Assembly: GCF_015482765.1 (NCBI RefSeq)
Contig: NZ_JADMLB010000061.1
Span: 62,001 to 126,000, forward strand
From: Halodesulfovibrio sp.
GTDB lineage: Bacteria > Desulfobacterota > Desulfovibrionia > Desulfovibrionales > Desulfovibrionaceae
Direction: 5' to 3'
DNA length: 64,000 nucleotides
The notes beneath the pieces are model-generated. The model was given only the letters and a program-made list of their open reading frames with translations. It was not told the origin of the DNA and did no database searches. A program made the position numbers and the translations under genes. Below are positions 26,424 to 35,336 of the stretch, piece by piece (within the stretch, counting starts at the first letter, position 1; the number at the start of each line of letters is the position of its first letter).

Positions 26424-27197
26424 CTATTCCCGAATTAAGCGGATATCATCACACAGACCGGTTTCTTCATTCACGTCCATGAAGAGTCCGTTGATATGAG
26501 CAGTGCCTTTTGCAATTTTAAAGCGCTGAGGCAGGCCGGTCATAAATCGGTCAATAATGACTTTGGGATCCATACCGAGGCAGGATTCTTCGACACCGCA
26601 CATTCCGGCATCAGTAATATAGCCCGTACCTTTTTGCAGAATCATAGCATCTGCTGTTTGTACGTGGGTGTGCGTGCCTATAACTGCTGAAACTTTTCCG
26701 TCTACATAGAAGGATAATGCCTTCTTTTCGCTGGTTGCTTCAGCATGAAAATCAATGATTCGAACCGTAACATCTTTTGGGATAGTCGCCAGCAGTGTGT
26801 CTGCCTTAGAAAACGGGCAGTCGATGTCATCCATAAACGTGCGTCCAAGCAGGTTCATGACAGCAATTTTTCTGCCGTCTGGCAGTTCATGGATTACCAG
26901 TCCGTTTCCCGGAGCTCCATGCGGATAGTTCGCAGGTCGGATAATTCGCGGTTCGTTGTTCAGCAGGTTGTACATTTCTTTGTGCTTCCAGATATGATTG
27001 CCGGAAGTGAGAATGTCTATGCCCGCGCCAAAAAGTTCGCGCATTGTGTCTCCTGAAAGACCAATGCCGCCAGAGGCATTTTCCCCGTTTGCAATAACAA
27101 GGTCTGCCTGATGTTCTTCTCTTAGAGAAGGAAGGCGTTTTCGCAGTACAAGTCTGCCCGGTTTGCCCACAATGTCACCGAAGAATAAAATTCGCAT
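26424..27197 (-). CDS. YmdB-family metallophosphoesterase
   Basis: 257 residues of the TIGR00282 type. Metal motifs: [45 protein letters not shown] and [10 protein letters not shown]. In Bacillus the relative hydrolyses 2',3'-cAMP and influences motility and biofilm; this function cannot be assumed here. Lies between moeA and tyrS on the same strand with short gaps. Confidence 0.92.
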   Translation of the reverse strand: MRILFFGDIVGKPGRLVLRKRLPSLREEHQADLVIANGENASGGIGLSGDTMRELFGAGIDILTSGNHIWKHKEMYNLLNNEPRIIRPANYPHGAPGNGLVIHELPDGRKIAVMNLLGRTFMDDIDCPFSKADTLLATIPKDVTVRIIDFHAEATSEKKALSFYVDGKVSAVIGTHTHVQTADAMILQKGTGYITDAGMCGVEESCLGMDPKVIIDRFMTGLPQRFKIAKGTAHINGLFMDVNEETGLCDDIRLIRE

Positions 27198-27212
27198 GAC
27201 GCTTCCTATAAT

Positions 27213-28451
27213 TTAAAAAAACAGTACGTCAACAGTTGTGCCTTCGTAGATGCCTTCACTGTCTGCGCCAATGCGGGCAACTCCGTCAGCCTGCAACATT
27301 GTTTTTAACAGACCGGATTTTCCGAGAACAGGTGTTGCCACTGTTTTTCCATTTATTTCAGATACTGAAACCCGCACATAATCTTCGCGTCCCGGTTTAG
27401 AGGCAACGTTGCGGCTGAGTACAGCAGGTTTTGACGCCCAGCGGGATTGGTCAAAAGCCTGAACGTCGCCGCCGAGGTATCGCAGGAACGGCATACCGAG
27501 GACAAACATAACGACCTGCGCAGAAGCAACCTGTCCCGGCAAACCCCAGATAGCTTTGTTTCCACATTTGGCAAGAATGAGAGGTTTCCCCGGACTGATA
27601 GCAACGCCGTGGTTGATAAGCTCTGCGCCTTCAATTTGTTCAATAGCTCCTACGGTAAGATCTCGCACGCCAACGGAACTTCCACCGGAGAGAAATACTA
27701 CGTCATTATCTTTGAGGGCGTTTTCTAAAGCATTCTTGAGCGACTCAAGATTATCTTCAACCAGTCCATAGGTCGTTGCGGCGGCACCTGCTTGTCTTGC
27801 ACATGCTGCCAATGTGTAGCTGTTAACATCGCGCACCTGACCCACGACCGGTTTTTCAGAAACTGGAATAAGTTCGTCACCTGTAGAAATAATTCCTACA
27901 CGCGGTGCATTGTTTACAGGAACTTCCAGAATGCCGAGGGCTGCAAGTATACCGATTTCCTGTGGACGGATTCTTGTTCCGGCTGTGAGTACAGGATTGC
28001 CTGTAGTGGCGTCTTCACCTTTCAGCATGACATTTTCGAACGGAGCAAGAGACTTACGGATTTCTACAGTGCCTGCACCCAAAGATTCTGTGTGCTCAAC
28101 CATCACAACAGCGTCTGAACCTTCAGGGAGGATTCCGCCAGTGACTATACCGGCACACTCTCCGCTCTGCAGAGTAAAGCTTGCTGGTTTTTCAATATCA
28201 ATATCGCCGACAGATTCAAGGTAGGCGGGGTTTGCCTCTGATGCTCCGAATACGCTGGAAGCATTAATGGCATATCCATCCATACATGAACGACTGGCAA
28301 GAGGGAGATCTTCAGGAGCAATAATATCTTCGGCAAGCATGCACCCAGCCGATGTTTCAAAAGGAACAGTATGAGAGGGAAGAGGAGAAAATGCGTGTAG
28401 CTGTTCGATGAACTCTTGTACGCTGAGTACATTGAAGAAATCTTTTTTCAT
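27213..28451 (-). CDS. moeA: Molybdopterin molybdenumtransferase MoeA
   Basis: 412 residues from the ATG at 28451, which has GAGG seven bases upstream; an in-frame start at 28469 is less likely. MoeA signatures: SRSCMDGYAINA, GIVTGGILPEGSDAVVMVEHTE, VGIISTGDELIP, VFLSGGSSVGVRD and GLPGQVASAQVVMFVLG. It inserts molybdenum (or tungsten) into adenylylated molybdopterin, needed for formate dehydrogenases and similar enzymes in sulfate reducers. Confidence 0.93.
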   Translation of the reverse strand: MKKDFFNVLSVQEFIEQLHAFSPLPSHTVPFETSAGCMLAEDIIAPEDLPLASRSCMDGYAINASSVFGASEANPAYLESVGDIDIEKPASFTLQSGECAGIVTGGILPEGSDAVVMVEHTESLGAGTVEIRKSLAPFENVMLKGEDATTGNPVLTAGTRIRPQEIGILAALGILEVPVNNAPRVGIISTGDELIPVSEKPVVGQVRDVNSYTLAACARQAGAAATTYGLVEDNLESLKNALENALKDNDVVFLSGGSSVGVRDLTVGAIEQIEGAELINHGVAISPGKPLILAKCGNKAIWGLPGQVASAQVVMFVLGMPFLRYLGGDVQAFDQSRWASKPAVLSRNVASKPGREDYVRVSVSEINGKTVATPVLGKSGLLKTMLQADGVARIGADSEGIYEGTTVDVLFF

Positions 28452-28883
28452 AGTGAAACCTCGAGTCAAACTATCTATAAGTAGGCGCCGGAATCTGATA
28501 AAGGTTGTCCGAGTGAGACATGATAACGGGTCGCAGGCGCACCGGAATTTGTCGTATATATTGTCACAAAAGTGTGACTGATAGAGTTAGCAGAGTAGCT
28601 TGTTACTCTATGTGGTGCAAGGCTGCTTCATAGTAAAGGGGGAATTGCATTTTCCAGAGTAGAAAAAAACATCCGTCTGGACCTGGAGAAAAAGGAAGGT
28701 ACGAAGTTCTTTTTCTCCGAGTTCAAACGGATGTGCGGTGCTTTATAAATGCCCCTTCGGGAAAAGGGGCATTTATTATGGGATAGGACGTGTATTAAAC
28801 AAATTTTTTTCTGGGAGCGCAGGGAATACGCGGTGTATTGTCTAATACCGGTACGGGAAAGCTACCAGCGTCCTTAGGGTGCA
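28452..28883. other. Intergenic region with a long imperfect hairpin
   Basis: 432 bases between moeA and a LysE-family gene, both leftward. Contains a roughly 66-base imperfect hairpin at 28669-28734 and a GC-rich hairpin at 28747-28774, described separately. No convincing reading frame. Confidence 0.6.
28669..28774. other. Structured element: two hairpins, possible small RNA
   Basis: Outer arms ACATCCGT (28669-28676) and ACGGATGT (28727-28734) enclose a long stem GGAGAAAAAGGAA / TTCTTTTTCTCC with one bulge. Thirteen bases on, AAATGCCCC / GGGGCATTT form a second stem. The tails after the second hairpin are poor in T on both strands, so the transcribed strand is unclear. Confidence 0.4.
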
Positions 28884-29501
28884 TTACAGAAGCGCTATAC
28901 CTTGTTTAATCAGCCCTGCGGCTATGAGCCACATGACTGCGCACACTGTGCCATCAAGGATTCGCCATGAAGAAGGTTTGCGGAATAAAGGTGCAAGAGC
29001 CTGACCTCCGAAAGCGAGTGCGCCGAACCAGATTGCGGAGGCGCAAACGCCACCGATCCAGAAATAAATTTTACCGTTACCTATGAATTGTCCGCCTAGT
29101 GACCCCATAAGAACGACTGTGTCCAAATAGGTATGCGGATTTAAAAAGGTAACTGCCAGTGTTGTAAGAACAACACTTCGCAAAGAACGAGTTGCATCAG
29201 ATGAAGTTGTCAGTACTCCCGGTTTACATGCAGATCTGAACGCACAGAAGCCGTACCAGAGTAAAAACGCTGCCCCGAAAAAGGTGGCAAAAACTTTTAT
29301 TTCAGGTGAAGAGGCGACAATTCGTCCTACACTGAAAACGCCGAGCCCGATGAGGAGCATGTCGGCCATGATGCACATGAGCGCGATAGTAAGGTGGTGG
29401 TTTTTCCGGACACTCTGCGAGAGCAGAAAAGCATTCTGCGCCCCGATTGCCATAATTAATCCACCGCAAGTACCAAATCCTTGAAAAAATGGAGCGAGCA
29501 T
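28884..29501 (-). CDS. LysE/ArgO-family amino-acid exporter
   Basis: 205 residues with six hydrophobic helices. The family block GLIMAIGAQNAFLLSQSVRKNH at residues 14-35 and the second-half FLNPHTYLDTVVLMGSLG are diagnostic for LysE/ArgO exporters of basic amino acids. Divergent from a LysR-type gene that resembles ArgP/LysG, the classic regulator of this exporter. Confidence 0.92.
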   Translation of the reverse strand: MLAPFFQGFGTCGGLIMAIGAQNAFLLSQSVRKNHHLTIALMCIMADMLLIGLGVFSVGRIVASSPEIKVFATFFGAAFLLWYGFCAFRSACKPGVLTTSSDATRSLRSVVLTTLAVTFLNPHTYLDTVVLMGSLGGQFIGNGKIYFWIGGVCASAIWFGALAFGGQALAPLFRKPSSWRILDGTVCAVMWLIAAGLIKQGIALL

Positions 29502-29738
29502 AGTTTTTTCCCAATCCTTGACTGCATTGTAAGCAATATAATCTGTTATTTTCGGTCAATGCAGAAGGCGTCCCTTCAGCAGACACATGGGAAGTTCAGT
29601 GAGCGCTGTAACGGCGGGATACGCTCAACACCCCGCCATCACATCTGGAACTTGTTTGCGAACACTTATGTAGAAGAAAATTTTCTAGAAGTGAAATTCA
29701 TTGTTTTGATGTTGCATAAGTTTTGCTAATATAGAGGC

Positions 29739-30626
29739 ATGATCGATTACAAACAGCTCGAAGCCTTTGCCGCCGTAGTAGAAAATGGTGGTTTTGAAAA
29801 AGCGGCGTCCGTTCTGCATATCACTCAGTCGGCAGTTTCTCAGCGTATCCGGTTGCTTGAGGACAGGATCGGCGCAATGCTTATTGTGCGTTCAACCCCA
29901 GTGCAGCCGACAGCCATGGGGCAGAAACTGCTCGGACATTATAAACAGGTGAACCTGATGGAGCAGGATCTGTTTGAGGACACGTTAGGCAAAACTGCTG
30001 AGGACTATATTACCGTTCCAGTGGGGATTAATGCTGACAGTTTGGCAACTTGGATTCCAGACACGTTGCAGGAGCTTTTGACCACTACAAATATTCTTGT
30101 AGATATTCGTTTGGGCGATCAGGACAAAACACATGATATGCTTAAAAACGGGGAAGTGGTAGGGTGTGTCAGCTCTCAACCCGGACCTATGCAGGGATGT
30201 AAAACTGTATACCTTGGGAAAATGATCTATGTGTGCTGTGCGACACCGGAGTTTGCTGCTAAATGGTTTCCTGAAGGATTTACTTCGGATGCTGTACGGG
30301 CAGCTCCTATCCTTACATATGATCGCACAGATGAAATGAACAACGAGATGTTGAGCCGATACGGCATTCGTGCTGGCGAATTTCCAACACACTATGTGCC
30401 GGACTCCCATATGTTTGTAGACATGTGCAAGAAAGGTCTTGGTTATGGAATGATCCCGAGTTTGCAGATTGAGGAAGAGCTTAATAGCGAACAGTTGATA
30501 CCTATTGTCGGTGACTACTCTGTGACAGTAAGACTTTACTGGCACTGCTGGAACTTGCAGACAAGGCACATTGCAATGTTAACGGATGCCTTTGAAAAAG
30601 TAGCAAAACTGCATCTTTCTCGGTAA
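29739..30626 (+). CDS. LysR-type regulator, ArgP/LysG-like
   Basis: 295 residues. The N-terminal winged helix DYKQLEAFAAVVENGGFEKAASVLHITQSAVSQRIRLLEDRIG is very close to ArgP, followed by the periplasmic-binding-protein-like effector domain. Family members sense lysine or arginine and activate the divergent lysE/argO. The 237-base gap between the two genes should carry the operator. Confidence 0.9.
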   Translation: MIDYKQLEAFAAVVENGGFEKAASVLHITQSAVSQRIRLLEDRIGAMLIVRSTPVQPTAMGQKLLGHYKQVNLMEQDLFEDTLGKTAEDYITVPVGINADSLATWIPDTLQELLTTTNILVDIRLGDQDKTHDMLKNGEVVGCVSSQPGPMQGCKTVYLGKMIYVCCATPEFAAKWFPEGFTSDAVRAAPILTYDRTDEMNNEMLSRYGIRAGEFPTHYVPDSHMFVDMCKKGLGYGMIPSLQIEEELNSEQLIPIVGDYSVTVRLYWHCWNLQTRHIAMLTDAFEKVAKLHLSR

Positions 30627-30903
30627 AATTTTGCTTTTTGCAAAGAGTGCAGCAAGGGAATTAGAAAAAAGACGAAAAGTGGCAACACTTCACTGTACAA
30701 ACAGGTCATTCGTAATTACCAGTATCGAAGACATATTGTCACTTAAAGAGTGCCAATGGTTATTTGCGTGTCTATTGAGCATGTGTTATATTTCACAATG
30801 CAAGTTGACTTATTAGAATATCAAAACGCTATGTTCTAACGATAGCATATCATATTGAGACTATGCGGTCCGGTTTATTACCGGTTCTGCAATTGGAGGA
30901 TGA

Positions 30904-32220
30904 ATGACTCAGCCTTTTAAAGATGCCGTTGGCATTTGTAAGACTATTATGCGTAACGGCTTTGATGCGTATGTTGTTAACGCTCAGCTTCAGCGCGAAC
31001 TTCTTGAAGGTGCAAACGAAACTGAGTTGGATATTGCATGTGAAGCCCCGTTCGATGAAATCCAGCGCATGTTCCCTAATGTTTCTGAAGGATCTGAACG
31101 CGGAGTTATTGCTCTACTGAAAGAAGCAGATGTTACCTACCGTTTTTATCCTACAGATGTAGAAGACGCGTCTCACCCAGAAGAAAGCATTGCCCGTATT
31201 ACTCCGCACCTGCTTAAACGCATGGAAGAGAAATTCGGTAGTATTCCTACCCAGTATGCTTGCCCATACGTTCCGGGTTCAGAAATGTACGAAGGTTTCG
31301 AAGACATTTCTTCCGGCGTTGTGAAGTTCACAGGTATTCCTGATGAAACACTCCGTCGTAACTACCTGTTGGGTATTCGTGCGTTACGTTTTGCTGCAAA
31401 CTACGATCTTCCAATCGAGCAGAATACTTGGATTGCTATTGTGAAAGGTACTTCCCGTATTCTTGATTACGTTCCTTCCCATAGCATTATGGAAGAATGG
31501 CGTAAGGTTGAAGCAGAAAACATGTGGCGCTTTGTTGAACTTATGTTCGACTCCATGATTCTGCATGGTCTTATTCCGGAAATTGCTGCACTTTCCCGCT
31601 GTACTCAGATTAAAAATGAAGAGACCGGTGAAGAGCAGGATGTATTCCAGCATACTCTTGATACCATGCGCCACTACCCAGAAGAACTTCCGTTTGACTG
31701 GTTCGGTACTTTTGCTGTTCTTTGCTGCAACGTAGGTAAGCTCTACACTGCTGAGTTCAGCGATGAAACATGGACATTCAACCAGTTCTGCCGAGTTGGT
31801 GCTAAAGTAACTAGAAAAATCATGGGACGCCTGTCATTCCTGCCACAGGATATTGACCTTGTGTGTCACCTTGTAAAGCATCATCAGTTCTTCCACAGCA
31901 TGCTTACAGATAAAGGTATCCGCCGTTTCCGTGCTCTTGATGAATACCCGCGCCTTATTGAAATGGCTCGTGCAGATGTTAAAGCCCGTGACATTGCGTT
32001 TACTGCATTCAACCACAACATGAAGTGGCTTGAGCGTGCTGATACTCCTGAACAGATGGTTGAGCCGTTCCTTAACGGTAACGAAATTATGGAAGCAACC
32101 AGTCTTAAGCCTGGTCCTCACGTAGGTATTCTGCGTGATGAGCTTCTGAAAGCACAGATCGAAGGTAAAGTTAATTCTGTAGAAGAAGCGATTGCCTTTG
32201 TACAAGATTACAAAATGTAA
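30904..32220 (+). CDS. Degenerate CCA-transferase/poly(A)-polymerase-like HD protein
   Basis: 438 residues. The layout follows class II tRNA nucleotidyltransferases: a nucleotidyltransferase-like part (about 1-130), the RNA-binding neck (DETLRRNYLLGIRALRFAANYDLPIE, about 145-180) and an HD-type part (about 235-335). Key residues look lost: the GGxxRD motif reads VVNAQLQRELL, the DxD pair reads ELD, and the HD pair reads CN (VLCCNVGK). HTL of the HD fold and HHQFFHS remain. It is therefore probably not a CCA-adding enzyme; an RNA-binding or regulatory role is a guess. GGAGG precedes the ATG and a strong terminator follows, so it is monocistronic. Confidence 0.75.
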   Translation: MTQPFKDAVGICKTIMRNGFDAYVVNAQLQRELLEGANETELDIACEAPFDEIQRMFPNVSEGSERGVIALLKEADVTYRFYPTDVEDASHPEESIARITPHLLKRMEEKFGSIPTQYACPYVPGSEMYEGFEDISSGVVKFTGIPDETLRRNYLLGIRALRFAANYDLPIEQNTWIAIVKGTSRILDYVPSHSIMEEWRKVEAENMWRFVELMFDSMILHGLIPEIAALSRCTQIKNEETGEEQDVFQHTLDTMRHYPEELPFDWFGTFAVLCCNVGKLYTAEFSDETWTFNQFCRVGAKVTRKIMGRLSFLPQDIDLVCHLVKHHQFFHSMLTDKGIRRFRALDEYPRLIEMARADVKARDIAFTAFNHNMKWLERADTPEQMVEPFLNGNEIMEATSLKPGPHVGILRDELLKAQIEGKVNSVEEAIAFVQDYKM

Positions 32221-32266
32221 TTTATGTTAATGCAGCACACTGCTGTGTTACCTTTTTGCTATTCAG

Positions 32267-32297
32267 GCCGGACAACATTTGTTGTCCGGCTTTTTTT
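32267..32297 (+). terminator. Intrinsic terminator
   Basis: GCCGGACAAC, loop ATTT, GTTGTCCGGC, then TTTTTTT. Confidence 0.92.
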
Positions 32298-32413
32298 GGG
32301 CATTAAGATATCATTTAACTTGTTGGCGAGTTGTTTGATTTTATATCAGGACTGTCCTTTTTTAACCTGATGCCAAGATTCTCTTGGCGGCAAATATGAC
32401 AGGAAGGTATAGA

Positions 32414-32812
32414 ATGAGTACTCGTAGACAATTTTTGGCTGGTGCGGCTGTGCTTGCCGGTGCTTCAGTTGTAAAGGCTGTTCCGGCATTTGCTTGGGAT
32501 TTCACAATGGATAAAGGCATTATCTACACCGATTCTCAGTTAGGAATGTGGGAAGGCAAACAAGCAACACATGTGCCGTTGGTAGAAACAAATGATATGG
32601 AAGTTGTTGTGACTACCCCGCACCCAATGAGTGAGGAGCACTACATTGTTCGCCATACAATTGTTGCTGAAGATGGTGAAGTGGTTCATTCAAAAACGCT
32701 GACTTGGAAAGATGATCCGATCTCCAAAGCAGTATTGAAAAAGAAAGGTAAATACCTTGCTACAAGCTTCTGTAATCTCCACGATATGTGGGTAAAAGAG
32801 TTCATGTTGTAA
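32414..32812 (+). CDS. Tat-exported superoxide reductase (neelaredoxin-type)
   Basis: 132 residues from the ATG at 32414, preceded by AGGAAGG. The N-terminus is a twin-arginine signal (STRRQFLAGAAVLAG, cleavage after about PAFA). The mature part has the superoxide-reductase iron site: ATHVPLVE, TPHPMSEEHYIVRH and SFCNLHDMW, giving four histidines and one cysteine. The rubredoxin-like N-terminal domain of desulfoferrodoxin is absent, so this is the one-iron class. It should reduce superoxide to peroxide in the periplasm without making oxygen. The electron donor is not encoded nearby. A cytoplasmic form is the norm; the Tat export is notable. Confidence 0.92.
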   Translation: MSTRRQFLAGAAVLAGASVVKAVPAFAWDFTMDKGIIYTDSQLGMWEGKQATHVPLVETNDMEVVVTTPHPMSEEHYIVRHTIVAEDGEVVHSKTLTWKDDPISKAVLKKKGKYLATSFCNLHDMWVKEFML

Positions 32813-32890
32813 GCAGATCAAAGACGCAAATGTTACTTTCTCATTAGCGCATAAGCGGGAGGTGGGAAAAGCATTTGTTTTTAAGAACGC

Positions 32891-32937
32891 AAAAAGGGAA
32901 TTGAAGACGTGGTAAGACGTTTTCAATTCCCTTTTTT
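32891..32937 (+). terminator. Bidirectional terminator
   Basis: AAAAAGGGAATTGAA ... TTCAATTCCCTTTTTT with an inner GACGT/ACGTT extension; can serve the reductase gene and the leftward pyr genes. Confidence 0.88.
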
Positions 32938-33069
32938 ATGGATCAGTATTTCATGAGAGTGGCAGAATAGTTATTCAGATCGACTCTCATAGGTAACAGT
33001 TTTTAGAAAGACAGTGCTTCCTTGGTATGCAGAAAGATAGTTCGTGCATACCAAGATAACAGCTAGTTT

Positions 33070-34335
33070 CTAGACAACACGTGTACCGCCAAGCCAGTGG
33101 GCTTTGACACGACCTTTTAATGTGTTGTTCAGGAAAGGAGTGTTTTTGCCTTTTGAATGCATGGCTTCTTCAGTCAACGCCCACTCTTCCTTAGGATCAA
33201 AGAGGAAGAAGTCTGCAATGTCACCTTCAGCAAAGGTATTCAGCGGCAGCTTGAAAATCTCAGCAGGCTTTTCTGCCCACAGTTTGATGAACTCATCTTC
33301 GGAAATTGTGCCGTCTTCAACCTGTGTCCAAGTTAACGCCACAGCGCTGTCCAGTCCGGAGATTCCATTTGGGGCACCTTCAATCGGGTGCTCTTTTTCG
33401 TGGTCAGCATGTGGTGCGTGGTCGGTAACAAAGATATCAATAGTGCCGTCTTTTACTGCTTCTTTCATGGCAAGGCGGTCTTCTTCGCTGCGCAATGGCG
33501 GGTTAACCTTTGCTGCTGTGGAGTAGTTGTTCAGAATTTCATCTGTAAGTAACAGGTAGTGCGGGCATGTTTCTGCAGTAACTTTGACGCCTCTGGCTTT
33601 TGCCCATCGGATAAGGTCAACAGATTGTTTGCAGCTTACGTGTGCCAGATGTACTGGCAGGTTAAGGAATTCTGCGAGCAGAATATCACGTGCAACCTGC
33701 ATAGATTCTGCAACGACTGGCTGGCCTTTTACACCGATTGCCTCGCTGACAGTGCCTTCATTCATATGGCAGTCTTTAGCAAGTGTAGGATCTTCGCAGT
33801 GGTCGATAACTGTAAGACCATATGTTGCAGCATATTCCATGCAATGGCGGAACATTTCAGCACCGCCTACAGGAACACCATCGTTGGAGATAGCTACACA
33901 ACCTGCTTCAGCAAGTTCACCCATCGGGGCAAGCTCTTTCCCCTTCAGACCGATGGTGGCGGCGCCGATTGGGTAAAGGTATGGACCGTTCGGCCATGTT
34001 TGCTGCGCACGTTGAAGCATTGCTTCTGTTACGGAGGCAGAGTCGTTTGTGGGGTTGGTGTTAGCCATAGCCATAACACCGCCGAATCCGCCGTGTGCTG
34101 CTGCAGCAAGGCCGGATTCAATATCTTCTTTGTATTCAAAACCCGGTTCACGAAGGTGAACGTGGCAGTCATAGAAGCTTGGGAAGACGATGAGACCTGT
34201 TGCATCAACAACTTCTGCATCTTCCGGTGCTGTGACTTCGCCATGAGGGGTAACGGACGTAATGGTGGAGCCGGAAACAAGAATATCTACTGGGGTTCCA
34301 CGAAGCAGACCATTGGAGATAAACAAATTCATCAT
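33070..34335 (-). CDS. pyrC: Dihydroorotase
   Basis: 421 residues of class I dihydroorotase. Motifs: FPSFYDCHVHLREPGFEYKEDI (metal HxH), GGFGGVMAMANTNP, the second metal/substrate block LTVIDHCED, NLPVHLAHVSCKQSVDLI, and VTDHAPHADHEKEHP. Third step of pyrimidine synthesis, closing carbamoyl-aspartate to dihydroorotate. Starts two bases after pyrB stops, so the genes are co-translated. Confidence 0.94.
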   Translation of the reverse strand: MMNLFISNGLLRGTPVDILVSGSTITSVTPHGEVTAPEDAEVVDATGLIVFPSFYDCHVHLREPGFEYKEDIESGLAAAAHGGFGGVMAMANTNPTNDSASVTEAMLQRAQQTWPNGPYLYPIGAATIGLKGKELAPMGELAEAGCVAISNDGVPVGGAEMFRHCMEYAATYGLTVIDHCEDPTLAKDCHMNEGTVSEAIGVKGQPVVAESMQVARDILLAEFLNLPVHLAHVSCKQSVDLIRWAKARGVKVTAETCPHYLLLTDEILNNYSTAAKVNPPLRSEEDRLAMKEAVKDGTIDIFVTDHAPHADHEKEHPIEGAPNGISGLDSAVALTWTQVEDGTISEDEFIKLWAEKPAEIFKLPLNTFAEGDIADFFLFDPKEEWALTEEAMHSKGKNTPFLNNTLKGRVKAHWLGGTRVV

Positions 34336-34337
34336 GG

Positions 34338-35291
34338 CTATGCTCCTTTGTCTTTACGGGTTGCGTGGAGGTACAGGATGGCCATGCGTGTGGCTACACC
34401 TGCTGAAACCTGATTAAGGACGCGGCTGTCTTTGCAGTCCGCAAGGTCAGATGCAATTTCCAACCCTCGGTTCATTGGACCCGGATGAAGGATTTTTGCG
34501 CCTTCAACTGCCATTTCCATGTGTTTTGCGGTGAGGCAGTAGGTGCGGGCGTATTCGCTGAGATCCGGAAGCAGACCTGACTGTTGGCGTTCCAGTTGTA
34601 AGCGCAGGCACATTACAGCATCAACACCTTCAACAGCTTTGTTCAAGTCATGAAATACTTCAACAGGCCATGAATTTACGGTGTGCGGTAATAATGTACG
34701 CGGTGCACATAAACGAACCTTAACTCCCTGACGGGTCAAAAGGTTGATATTTGAACGTGCTACACGGCTGTGTTTTACATCGCCGAGAATCAGAATAGTT
34801 TTTCCTGCATACTCGTTATTCCATGCTCTGCGAAGAGTGAAGTTATCCAAAAGCGCCTGTGTCGGGTGGGCGTGACATCCGTCACCCGCGTTGACAACAG
34901 CGCAGTCCAGACGTTCTGCGATAAACTGTGATGCGCCGTTTGCTTTATGACGCAGTACAATTACATCCGGATTCATCGCTTCCAGAGTCAGAGCTGTATC
35001 TTTTAGGCTTTCACCTTTTGTCAGACTAGAACTACTGCTGGAAAGCGAGAATGTATCGGCAGACAAACGCTTGCCTGCAACGTCAAATGAGGTTTTTGTC
35101 CGCGTACTAGGCTCAGCAAAAAATAGCACAACGCTTTTACCCTTAAGGGTTGGAACCTTCTTTACAGGGCGCTGGTTGATTTCGTGAAATTGCTCGGCTG
35201 TATCGAGAAGATGAGAGACTTCTTCGAGTGACAGCTGACTAACGTCCAAAAGGTCTTTGTGCGGCCAGATGAAGTGTTTTTCTTGTGGCAT
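34338..35291 (-). CDS. pyrB: Aspartate carbamoyltransferase catalytic subunit
   Basis: 317 residues. The carbamoyl-phosphate motif [19 protein letters not shown] and the block [19 protein letters not shown], then [18 protein letters not shown] and [12 protein letters not shown] are all present. Catalyses the committed step of pyrimidine synthesis. No pyrI regulatory subunit is adjacent; with pyrC immediately downstream the pair may form a PyrB-PyrC complex as in other bacteria. Confidence 0.95.
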   Translation of the reverse strand: MPQEKHFIWPHKDLLDVSQLSLEEVSHLLDTAEQFHEINQRPVKKVPTLKGKSVVLFFAEPSTRTKTSFDVAGKRLSADTFSLSSSSSSLTKGESLKDTALTLEAMNPDVIVLRHKANGASQFIAERLDCAVVNAGDGCHAHPTQALLDNFTLRRAWNNEYAGKTILILGDVKHSRVARSNINLLTRQGVKVRLCAPRTLLPHTVNSWPVEVFHDLNKAVEGVDAVMCLRLQLERQQSGLLPDLSEYARTYCLTAKHMEMAVEGAKILHPGPMNRGLEIASDLADCKDSRVLNQVSAGVATRMAILYLHATRKDKGA

Positions 35292-35336
35292 TTCATTTTC
35301 TCTGGTTTGCGGGCAACGCCCATTATATTTGGATGA

